From: Pelecanus crispus
Lineage: Eukaryota; Chordata; Aves; Pelecaniformes; Pelecanidae
DNA length: 64,000 nucleotides
Assembly (NCBI RefSeq): GCF_030463565.1
Contig: NC_134644.1
Coordinates: 133,173,388 to 133,237,387, forward strand
Direction: 5' to 3'
Part shown: positions 11,511-21,960 of the stretch, piece after piece
How positions within the stretch are numbered: the stretch's first letter is position 1
Layout of the letters: each line of letters begins with the position of its first letter
Program-made: the position numbers and the translations under genes
Notes under the pieces: model-generated
What the model was told of the DNA's origin: nothing
Seen by the model: only the letters and a program-made list of their open reading frames with translations
The model's database searches: none

Positions 11511-14456
11511 AATTTTTAAACTTCTCTTCAGTAGTTTAAATACAATCTCTTTCTGAACAACAGATGGCTATAGATTTGTACCTCAACCTGTGCAAAATAG
11601 TATTGCTTATCACCTAATGGACAAAATGGGCAAGAAATACCTAGGCTACATCAGGTTTGTTCTTTGTGACCACATAATGTGAAAGAAAATGCCAAACACA
11701 GTCAAAATAGAATGGTATTTCAGTCAAACCACATTCACTGTGGTACTCTAAATATCTATGCAACATGCAGGGTTATATAAATCAGGCATGCAACTTGCAA
11801 GCAAAGATACTCACCAGCAAACTGTTGTGTCTTGTTTAAAATGAATGAATAAATAAGAACCAGACTGTGCAATACATTAAGACAGATTTTTGACTTTGTA
11901 AACAACAGTGACATATCTGTGATTCACACTTATTTTTATTAAAAAAACCCCTTTGTAAATCTTGTCTAGGTTAAAAATATTCATACAGGAACTTTTTGTC
12001 TTCTGCCAAAAGCCTGCCTTCTATTAGATCAATGACATTTCCTTTGAAAAACACATCTTGGCTTCTGAGACTACAGTGTCCATCAATGAAATTCCTGGTT
12101 GTGAAAGAGCAACAAAAAGGTGATATAGCAGATAAGGTTACTGACATATCTCCACATAGAATTTCCTCTGTGGCAACTTTGAATAGTCAATTTTGAACAT
12201 TTATAAAAAGTTTCACAAATAGGCAGTGAAACTCTATTATCTTCAGCTGGTAAGGAGATAGGGTATTCTAGAGTAAAGTAGATGGCTACGCCATTCAATC
12301 TATCATTCTGCCTACAGATGTGTTCATTGTCTGATTGGAAAAGTTTTAAAAAAAAGAGTCTGCACAACAAAACCAAAATACACCTGGCCAGTTGTGAAAT
12401 ACTGATTTCCTAAATCATGTTCCTTCCTGACTTCTGTAAGTAATCTGTTTATACCAGGAAGCATGAGGTTTCATTATACTTAATTATCTTAGCGTAATTA
12501 TAAATGCTAATGGTCACATAATTGTCTAGATCTTTCTAAAATCCAATCACTCAACTCACTATTTCACTCAAAAGGTCTCTTGGGGCTGTAAATCCCACAT
12601 TTTGCATGAAATAATATTTCCTTGAATTTGTTTTTCATTTAACTGCCATTAATTACACCATATAACCCTTTCTCATATTTTGCAATAAAGACTGGGTGCT
12701 TGTCATAGTTTTATATTAATATCACTACATTTCAGTGCTCATTTTATAACTTAAAACCATAAAAGAACAGATAAAATCTTAATGAATGAGTTGATGACAA
12801 TCATAGAAAATAACAAGCTTTGTAAGCACTATTGCAACCACTACCTTAAATCATCATGCAAGCGATCTTATTCAAAAATATGTCAGGTCTGCAGTCAATC
12901 CAAAGTCAAAGTATGTAGGTGAATACCGAAGAGATGAATCCAGACTTTAGGACTCTATGGTAATCCCATTGTGCAAAAGGCACCGTAGACAAGTCCTGCA
13001 CAGTCTGAAACTGTCAGACAGGTCTCACAGACCCCAAGACCCCAGACCACTTAAAAGGCTTCATAATCACAATGGGTAATTAGCACTTTTTTACTCACCC
13101 CTTCATTTTAATGTCTCAGTTCTGGATAGCCCTCCTCTTGCACCACTGCAGATAACAGGGTGTTGCCATCGATGCTGGTGAGTGCTGGACTTACACCAGC
13201 CCTTCCTCCCTCCACATGGCTCACCACCGCTGTCACCACTTAGCTCCAGTCCATCCCTGCAGGTCATTAAAATCATTACACTTTTCATTTCAGAAATCTG
13301 TCTCTTACCATAAAACTTACTATGGGGTCTCTTTTCTTTAATTAGCAATATGGGGAGTAGTGCACCTGCATCAAGCAGAGCAGGGAATACTACTTGCTGT
13401 CCTGTGACCTTTGTTTTTCCAGCCTGCAAGTGCTGTCCCTGATCTCCACTCTTAATAACTACCTTAGCTGTCATCTCCTCTTTCCTGCGTTCGTCAAACA
13501 GGCTTCTTGTCTCCTCATTCTTCAGCATGCTCCTTTCTTATCTCTTCCACAGTGTGAATCAGATCTCCCTGCCAAAATGTGACCTTCAGTATTTTTTCAG
13601 AGTATCTGTACTCTTATTCCACCACTCGTAGAATGAAGACAGCAGTGCTCACATGTGTGCTGCAAGGCTTTGGTGTTAGGCAGAGGCCTAAGCCCACATT
13701 TAAAGTTTCACAGGCCCTCCAGTGCTCTTCATTTTCTTGTCTCACACTGGCATCTAACCCGGTACCACTGAAGTTAATGAGAGCATCCATTAATATAAAT
13801 GCAAGCTGTACACCCTAAGCCTGCACGTAAATGTCAGTAAAAATTACATGTGACAATTAGTAAAACTGTAGCCTATAGGTCTTACAGCTGAATTAACAAC
13901 AATACTGGCAAATGAAACTAAATAACAGTAGTTTAGCTGTCCTGTTTGAAAGCAAGGATGCACTGGTCCGGCACAGAATCAGGAGACAGACTGCTGTAAG
14001 TGCTCAGACACATCAGTGATCTGCAGTGTGATGCAAACTATCAGCAGTACTTTGGGTGTAAAGGAGAGTGTGGTCAACAGTCTGCAGATTTTAGGCACTG
14101 GGAAAATGGGCTCTACTGTGTTGCCCATTTTGATTTTAGGCTAACATAGCAGTGTTGTGAAATTTTGCTGCTTGCTATATTGCCTGTTGGTGCTTATTGT
14201 ATTGCCTGAACAAAGCAAATCCAAACAATGATTTAATCATCAAGACTAGTTCTTGGCAAAAAGAGGTCAAGGATCTTTAGCTGTTTAGAAAAGCATATCT
14301 CAGAGCATATCAAGATTTATAAGGCTCAATACTCCTGCAACCAGCTAGGAGTTTGATACTTTTCAAGAGTATCCCAAGTTTTTCATCCCATATTTTTCTC
14401 CCTTGTTGTCCGCCCTTCTCATGTTTAATAATTGGAGTCACAGTTATATTTTAAAA
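11511..14456. other. Intergenic DNA, one unexplained open frame
   Basis: No recognised gene or repeat. A 141-codon minus-strand frame at 13103-13528 is the only long one. Its peptide (hydrophilic start, then QQVVFPALLDAGALLPILLI) is not one I can place. It could be chance or a decayed element. Confidence 0.45.
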
Positions 14457-14590
14457 ATCACAGAATCACAAGATTAGCTGAGTTTGGAAGGCACCTGCGG
14501 AGATCTTCTAGTCCAAAACACTCTGCTCAAGCAGGGTCAGCTAGAACAGGTTGCCCAAGACTGTGCCCAGGTGGGTTTGAGTATCGTCTC
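14457..14590 (-). mobile_element. CR1 LINE 3' end fragment
   Basis: AAATCACAGAATCACAAGATT, GAGTTTGGAAGGCACCTGCGG and CTAGTCCAAAACACTCTGCTC follow the inverted CR1 3' end layout but are more diverged than the two copies above. About 130 bp remain. Sense is the minus strand. Confidence 0.85.
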
Positions 14591-14869
14591 TCTGCTCTGC
14601 TCTCCTTATAGAAACAAAGATCACATTTTTACACCCATAGCCCATGAGCCATCTGGATGCAAAATCTTAACTTAAATCCAATAGACAAAATATTTTGCAC
14701 TGATTTCATCTATGATTGTTTATCACTATTTTTAATATGATACAGTGTTTGCACATGTTTGTGGAATCCATGGTGCCAGCTGTAGATCCCAAAGCACCTA
14801 ACTGAAGAAGAGCCTGCTCATTATTTTGTTTGTTGTCATGTGAAGTTGTTAACATATGAATAAGGATTA

Positions 14870-14965
14870 TGTGTGTGTATGTGTGTATATATATACACAT
14901 GCATATACATAAATACGTATGCATATTTATGTGTATGCACATATATATACATGTATACAGATATA
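14870..14965. repeat. Alternating purine-pyrimidine (TG/TA) tract
   Basis: An imperfect TG/TA/CA-alternating microsatellite. It includes an 18-bp perfect palindrome, TGTGTATATATATACACA, at 14882-14899. Open frames on both strands here (14706-15179 minus, 14869-15126 plus) come from the repeat. Confidence 0.9.
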
Positions 14966-15202
14966 AAAGGTGCTTCCTTTGTGTACATGTGAAAAGTATT
15001 GGCAAAGCCAATTTTACTGTTTTCTCCCTTTCATCACAAAAAAAAAGTTGTTCCCCTGTACACAAAAGCACAGGAAAAACCACAAACATCTTCCCAGCTG
15101 CAAATGTTGAACCAAATAAACATTGAAAACAGTAACGAGCAATAGAAATAATTTCATTTCTGTGCTTTGAGTAGCACAAAGAAAAAATAACCTTTCTTCT
15201 TC

Positions 15203-15207
15203 TGATG
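15203..15207. repeat. Target-site duplication, left copy
   Basis: TGATG directly abuts the LTR terminus TGTC and is repeated exactly after the other terminus at 15807-15811, which fixes both ends of the solo LTR. Confidence 0.88.
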
Positions 15208-15806
15208 TGTCATCGTTTAACCCCAGCTGGCAACTAAGTACCACACAGCCACTCGCTCAATCCCCCACAGTAGGATGGGGGAGAGACTCATAAGAGTAAA
15301 AGTGAGAAAACTCTTGGGTTGAGATAAAGACAGTTTAACAGGTAAAACAAAAGCCACGTGCACAAGCGAAGCAAAATAAGGAATTCATTCACTACTTCCC
15401 ATTGGCAGGCAGGTGTTCAGCCATCTCCAGGAAAGCAGGGCTCCATCACATGTAGCAGTTACTTGGGAAGACAAACGCAATCACTCCGAACATCCCCCCT
15501 GCTTCTTTCTTCTTCCTCCAGCTTCATATGCTGAGCATGATGTCATATGGTCTGGGATATCCCTCTGGTCAGGTGGGGTCAGCTGTCCCAGCTGTGTCCC
15601 CTCCCAGCTTCTCGTGTGCACCCCCAGCCTGCTCGCTGGTGGGGTGGGGTGAGAGGCAGAAAAAGCCTTGACTCTGTGTGAGCACTGCTCAGCAATAACA
15701 AAACCATGCCAATATTATCAACACTATTTTCAGCACAAATCCAAAACATAGTCCCATATGAGCTGCTTTGGAAAAAATTAACTCTATCCCAGCCAAAACC
15801 AGCACA
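15208..15806 (-). mobile_element. Solo LTR of an avian endogenous retrovirus
   Basis: A 599-bp block starting TGTCATCGTTTAACCCCAGC and ending CTATCCCAGCCAAAACCAGCA-CA. This is the reverse complement of a widespread avian LTR that starts TGTCCTGGTTTCAGCTGGGA and ends ...GGGGTTAAACCACGACA. Sense is therefore the minus strand. It is flanked by a perfect 5-bp duplication TGATG at 15203-15207 and 15807-15811. A 5-bp duplication suits an ERVL-type (class III) or similar element, but I assign no class firmly. No gag, pol or env remains, so this is a recombination-derived solo LTR without coding capacity. The former promoter region, around 15520-15545, is degraded to CATATGA in place of a TATA box. 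The AATAAA-like region lies near 15320-15345. Confidence 0.92.
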
Positions 15807-15811
15807 TGATG
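15807..15811. repeat. Target-site duplication, right copy
   Basis: TGATG directly follows the LTR terminus ...GCACA and matches the left copy exactly. Confidence 0.88.
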
Positions 15812-17499
15812 TCAAGCAGATTGCAGAACAGTTATGTAAGCTAAAAGGAAATTATTTGCTTATAGACATAATTCCACTATGAAAACTGCAAATTAAATAA
15901 TTAAAATTGGACTAAGCAAAGTCAAATAAACAGCACCCGAAGAGCTATAGAACATACTATTGATGAACAATGTCATTATTATCATGGTCATGAGTATTCC
16001 TATTTGCAGGGGTGAGGGTTCAGATCCCCCAGAAAGTGAAAGAGTGTACACTCAATTGAAATCAATGGACCTACTTTGGTTGCATATAAACTGCTGGCTG
16101 TTCATTCCCCTACTGTTTCTACCCTTCTTGATGTGGTTGCTAATAAAGCTTGGCAACTCTTACGGCTGATGAAGCTGATAGAGCGAAGCAGGGAACAATG
16201 GTAAAGTGTAACTGAAAACAATAGTATAACTGTAAATCTTAACAAACTTTGTGATCAAAAATGGTCATTCTGAGTACTCAGAAAAATACAGAATTTCTGA
16301 GCATTCTTTCAGATGGTCTTTCCTTGGCCTGCATATGGCATCTAGGAACATCTAGGAGCAGGTGTCAGTGACCCAGCAAGGTTTACAGCACAAAGAAACT
16401 GTAATCCCTTCAAAATTTGTGTATCCCATGGGTTTATTACCACAAATAATGATGAGGTAATCATAATGCCTTCTTTACAGTGAGCAAATCTTCTACACTA
16501 ATAGTGTGATGATGTAATGACTAGATGACTTCTTTCCAGAGGCAGTCTTAGTACTGGGTTGAGAGTTATTTAGGGGAGTTTTTCCTGAAGATCATTTTCA
16601 GTTCTGAAGAAACATTCAGCTTAATTCAGAAGTTCTGTCACTGAAGCTACTTCTGATCAACTAATATCTAGTCAGAGGGCGAAAATTGCTTTTTTGACAC
16701 AGCTTTTCAAATACACACACCTCTTGCATAGCTGCACTGGATCCACTTATTTTTTATTACATTGAACAAAAGATACTTCTGTTTGCCTTCATGACTCCCT
16801 CCAAATTCTCTTCATTTTAAGGTAATCGGTAAACTGATCCCAATCCCAATAATTTGTTATATGGCGCATTGCCTATTTGTTATATTGCACCACTATGTAA
16901 ACATACAGTTTGAGGATGCCAGAAATATGGAACTAAGTAATTTGCAAAAATTTGTAAAAAAGTTGTAGTAAATAATTGATGTGAATTATTAATTGCAAAT
17001 GTTTATGAACATTGTATGAAATAGCCCAGAAGGCACATTTCCCAAGTGGAAAAGAAAATTCTGACTCACTCAAACAAACTTGCTTAAAGAAAGAATTAAA
17101 ATTGTCCCTCTATTTACTGGGAAAAACAGAATGAAGAAATTGCTAGTAATAAATATTAATCATAACTGAGAATTTTTGAAACAACCACAAATTAAAGAAT
17201 AATACGATTCTTTCTGAAGTATATTAATGCAAAAATGGTAAGTTATGTCAGTCCAATAGTACTGTAAAAAAAGGGAAACATTTCTATTTGTGTGCATGTA
17301 CAGCATATAGCGTAGAATCTGTCAGTGTCAAATATGTACTCTCCAGTTGTAACTGAAGAATATGTTAGAGAACAGCTGTGGAAGAAGCTATTTTCAAATC
17401 AGCAATCTGGTCATCCCATACCCATGAGTTTTAAAAGAGCTGGCAAAGGGACTCAATGAACATTAATGCTGAAATTTAGTCAGTCTCGGAGCACTAAAG
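15812..17499. other. Intergenic DNA, nothing recognised
   Basis: A/T-rich single-copy sequence without recognisable exons. A T-loop-like motif near 16015-16030 was considered as a tRNA and dismissed. Confidence 0.5.
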
Positions 17500-18030
17500 A
17501 AATTCCATTAGACATTTTTAAAAGTTACCATTGTATTTTTATAGGTAAGAGGAATAGTCTCGGCAATTACGGGCCTATCAGCCTCTTCCTGTTCAAATAA
17601 TAAACAGCTGACATAGAATAAGCAAACGTAAGTGCTAATATAGTTCTGTGCTACAGTTCCTTTTAAGTGCTAATATAGTACTAATCTAGTTAATGGCAAT
17701 TCACATGCACAGATGGAAAACAGATCCTGTCTGACCAACCTGATAGGTTTTTCAGTGAAGTCGGGTGATAAACAGAATGATGCTTGTCTTTTAGAAGTTT
17801 TTGACAGGGTTCTGCACAACTGTTGGCGTGAAAGCTGGAATGATAAAAAGGAAAGTGGCACATGTAACTGACAGAAAACTTACCAACCACTCCTTGCAAA
17901 TGTCGGGAACGCATTGGGCAGAGATATTTCTTCCCACTGGGAGAGGATGTGTAACCATTTCATACCTCTATCATTGCTGACTGGGTTTGCAGATGAGAGG
18001 GAGACTGTAGGAAGGGTGAATGATGAAGAG
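17500..18030 (+). mobile_element. Ancient L3/CR1-type LINE relic (RT domain)
   Basis: Broken plus-strand frames carry reverse-transcriptase signatures in the right order: GNYGPISL near 17560-17585 (family motif NYRPISL), SCLTNLIGFF-like residues near 17725-17755 (family SCLTNLIAFF), EVFDRVLHN near 17795-17820 (family DFSKAFDTVSHN) and GFADERETVGRV near 17985-18020 (family KFADDTKLGGV). The spacing between the last two is shorter than in an intact element, so a deletion is likely. Frameshifts and stops separate the motifs. This is a decayed LINE without coding capacity, much older than the CR1 3' ends in the window. Confidence 0.75.
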
Positions 18031-18185
18031 GAAGGGGTGAGCTGCTCAGTGTAGGCAAGTCTTCTTTTTCAGACAGTCACACATAATGTCACTCAAGTTA
18101 GCCCCCTTTGTGCAAAGGGAGTCACCGAGTTGTGAAGAAATAGCTCAGCTCAGTACAAGTGCTTATTGTGTGGCAGTGGGCTGCG

Positions 18186-18215
18186 GTGTTGTGTGTGTGG
18201 GGGTGTGTGTGTGTG
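18186..18215. repeat. Short (TG)n repeat
   Basis: GTGTTGTGTGTGTGGGGG is followed by a further run of TG dinucleotides; imperfect, about 30 bp. Confidence 0.85.
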
Positions 18216-21200
18216 ATCCTTGGACTGTAAACAGAGTGATCTTAAGAGCTGAAAAATTATATTCCCTCTTCATTTGGCATGAACCTGACTGTTACTGCAA
18301 TCCTGTGTTACTGTTTTCTCCGCAGCCTGAGGAAAATGTTTACAATTTGGAGAGGATTCAGGGAACAGTCATGACAGATACAAAAGGACAAGTAAACATA
18401 CCTTGGAGAGAGAGAGGGAATGCAAGAGCTCTGTCTGTTTAGCTCAACAAGGAGCAGATAGGACGATGCCTTTGGTCACAGTCTACAGCTGACTGCAGGG
18501 GGAAAATAGGTCAGAATAGAGAGGTTCTTTGGTCTGGATGTAAATGTGTAACAAGATCCAGCGTCAAGAAGCTGGGGACACATACACTCCCTGGTAGTTA
18601 AACACTTTAATTGTTTATCAAAATCTGTGGTCAAGTCATCTGGAAATATCTCAGTTAAGATCACATGTTCTTTAAAGTGTTTTTCATTATAGGCAGGAAT
18701 CAACACAGTGAAGTGCTATGGCCAGTATCTGAAGGTTGATCTCTGAGTCAAATCCTACCCACAGCATGCTTCCTTCCAGTCCAGCATATTTATTTCACTG
18801 TCTGGCAGGAGATGAAAATCCACCATTTTGATTCCTTCTCCTGCACACAGAGAGCCTCTTAGAGCCAAGAGCTGTTATATTTGCATGGGATAAGCAATTA
18901 GTACTGGAGTAATCTCTCCTATGCCATCTGCTCATGGCTCAGCACTTAGGACTGCACCTGCACCTGCATTGGAGTGTAAATCAGATAGGCTTGTACAATA
19001 CAGGAAGGAAAGCAGGTTAAGTGATCACAATGTTATCTTCTCTGTACATAATCTTTGAGTCTAGTTAAACAAGACCGCGTGACTTTATTTAGTATCACTT
19101 TTTAGCAGGACTGGGGATGGCATGCTAAGGTCTATTTAGTTAGTAGTTAGTTAGACGCAGCATTATTTAGACAGCCTAAGAGCGGAACAACCTTACACAC
19201 AACAAAACACTTACTTTTTTATCGGAGTGCACTTGGAGTGCACCAACGGACCTTACATGCCCTTACTAGACTTAGTGCTCTGACAACATTTTTCCTGACA
19301 ACTTTCCCTTAACCATAGCTTGGGAGATGATTTAGATTCAGTGGACAGATCCTTTCTGGGAAGAAACTACCCTTAAATCTCCTTCACTTTTATCTTTATA
19401 CTTCTGTTGTATTTTCCTTTATTTACTAGTCCCAGAAAGTGTTTTATGAGAATTTATTTTCCTCTCTCAGTGTCTGTATCTGGTTATCACCATGTATAAT
19501 CTTTGTATAGCACAAGCATAATAGTGTTTTGGGCAGTTACATTAAGGACTTGCTGCTAGTTATCTAGTCCCATCAAATATGAATTTCAGCTAAACACTTA
19601 GCTGTTGGAATAAAAGAAGATTCTTTTGTAATTTTTGTTTTCTGAATGTTGTGTTCATAGTATTATAAAAGCCTGTATTCTCCTCAGCTATTTGTTTGTA
19701 CTGTTGTAAAGCCCAGCTGTTCAAAAGACAGCTGGACAATAACATAGTGTTGCTTCTCTAAATCACTCAGATACAGGCACAAAGGATGGCAAACACACTA
19801 CATTACTTTAGTAAATGCTTTAATCTCAGAAGGGTGAGAAGGGATCTCTTGAAAAATTCTGCTCTTTGGCCAAAACTGAAAAAAGCATTCAGATTGAAAA
19901 TTGAAAAGGAAGATTGCACTGAATTCTGCACAATTTGGGAAGGGAAGATTAGATGTAGGTAGGAAATTAGGTTAGATTCCCAGTCCAGCCTAAATTCCAA
20001 GTTAAACACTGCAGTCAAATATTGTGATAGTGCCTTCTAATCCCAAGGGCACCTGCACAGTTTACAAAAACAGTTCATCAGAACTAGAGCTTCACTTCAG
20101 GGGCATTGTCTCCACTGCTTCTACTGAGGGAAATCTTTTAGTCCTGTGGTTGGGACATTGTGCCAAGGGGTGGGACAAAGGGTTGGTGTCCTCTTGGAAA
20201 TGGCAGAAAATGAACTCAGGTTTTCCACTTTCTGGCCAGAAGACTGCTGCTGGTGCTGCTGTCACCTGAGAAGAGGGATTGGTGCCTCCTGAATAATTTT
20301 AGAAAGCACTTTGGGGAAAGCCCAGGAAAGTCGGGAAGTTTCTCCTGGCAACACAGAACCATATGCCACAGGGCAGGAGGTGGGCAGGACTTCAGACCTA
20401 CCTCTGTCCTCAGCTTCTCCAAGTAACTACCTGAACTCTCTCAGGTTGCCAACTGCTGTATAGGCTGTTCTGAGACACCTGACTTGCCCTGCGATCACAC
20501 TAAGTGCTTACCTGCCTAATTCCACACAAAGGCTTTCATTTCAGGGGTCTAGACACAAAAGACGTAGGAACCTACTTCGGCAAGCTGCTGAGCTTTGTAA
20601 CCTGTCTCCCTCTATACCTCATTAAAAGCACTGTAGGAGAAATCATGCTTGCTTGCTATATCAGAGTGGAGTTTTTGTACTGTTCAAGTGAATAAAGTCA
20701 GGCCTATAAATGGACAACATTTGTTAGTACTCAGTGAGGGAATGCCATGCTGACCATGGCCCTGAAATGAATGGCCATGCCATTTCCTCCAATATACCAA
20801 AGGGCTTGAAATCCTTAGAGCTCTACTAGAACACAAACCAGAAAAGCTAATTCATTATATAGAAAAAAATTCAGGCCTGCCCTTTCCTCACTGTTGTTTT
20901 GCTGGGTCAATCCTTTGCTCCAATTTTGCTTTTTGTTCTGGCAGTTTTCAGAGGCTTCCTGAGTTCCCCAAGCTCCATACACTCTTTCTTTTTATGGAAA
21001 AAACATGAGTGTCCATATAATGTCTCACCTACTAATCATGTTGCTATCAGATTGCCACACCACAGTACAAGTATGTAACGAAATCTGTTTTGTGTTGTAT
21101 TCTACACCATGGGATACTCAGTGCGAGCAACTTCCTCACCCTAACCTTTCTGAGATATATGGGCATCCTTCAAGAAGGCCAGGGGATTAGAGAATGACCA

Positions 21201-21429
21201 ACTTCATCAAGCCACCCTTTGCAGACGACTGTCTACATCCTGGAATTAGGTTTCTGTCCTATGGTGACTAATGCTTTGCAAATACACAAATTTCTACATT
21301 AATTCTTTGCCCTTGCTGCAACACCGAACCATGTGCTGTTTGACAGACCCTTGAGCATAGACACGGTGCAGCGCTGTCTCTTGGTAACAATGCCATTAGT
21401 GCATGTGGCGATGTCCCCACTGCACAGCC
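18216..21429. other. Intergenic DNA, nothing recognised
   Basis: Single-copy sequence without recognisable exons or mobile elements; short open frames only. Confidence 0.5.
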
Positions 21430-21960
21430 AGGGAGTTAATTTTTCATTGAAAAGTACAAATCTCTTTATTTGGATCAGGCTTGGATTAATTTGTCAAACC
21501 AGACTCGCAGGGCTGGCTATTATCCTTTCCAGGGGATGGTGATTAGATCTGTACATAGGTTGGGGGTCTAATCACTGTCTTATACAGTAATAATAAATAT
21601 TATAACCTTCTTTGCTTTATGTTTTTCTAGCTGTGCAATCTGTCAACCAGTTTATCTTCTTCACTAATTAGGCTGGGGGCTTTGGGGGAATTATACTGTA
21701 GCTCCTAAATCTCCTTCCTGATTAGCTCTGTGTTTACCTTCATCATTTGATTTGATAGTTTTTACTATTACTGTAATGCAGGAGAATACAATTATTAATA
21801 CCCTTGGTGGGGGCAATGGTACCTTGACTGTATAACGATGGTGTCAACAGCTACCCCCCTGCTGTGCTTTCCCAATGCTGAAAGTGGCTTTAAATGTCAG
21901 TAGGAGAACTGCTTCTCTGTGCTTCCAGTTAGTGCTTGTAAGTAGCTGTCAGGGGGACTG
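21430..21960. promoter_or_regulatory. Candidate conserved noncoding element
   Basis: A non-repetitive block without coding signal, dense in developmental-factor sites: AGTTAATTTTTC, GGATTAATTTG, CACTAATTAGG, CAATTATTAATA and GATAG/TTATC motifs. This is the texture of conserved enhancers flanking developmental genes such as TOX. Conservation cannot be tested here, so the call is an inference from sequence texture only. Confidence 0.3.

Noticed and set aside
14706..15179. 157-codon minus frame with a CIYMCIHINMH-like section
   Set aside because: Its middle is the translated TG/TA microsatellite; the rest has no recognisable content.
15990..16040. Possible tRNA, from a T-loop-like GGTTCAGATCC flanked by GGGG/CCCC
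   Set aside because: No box A at the right distance, and no acceptor, D or anticodon stems could be formed.
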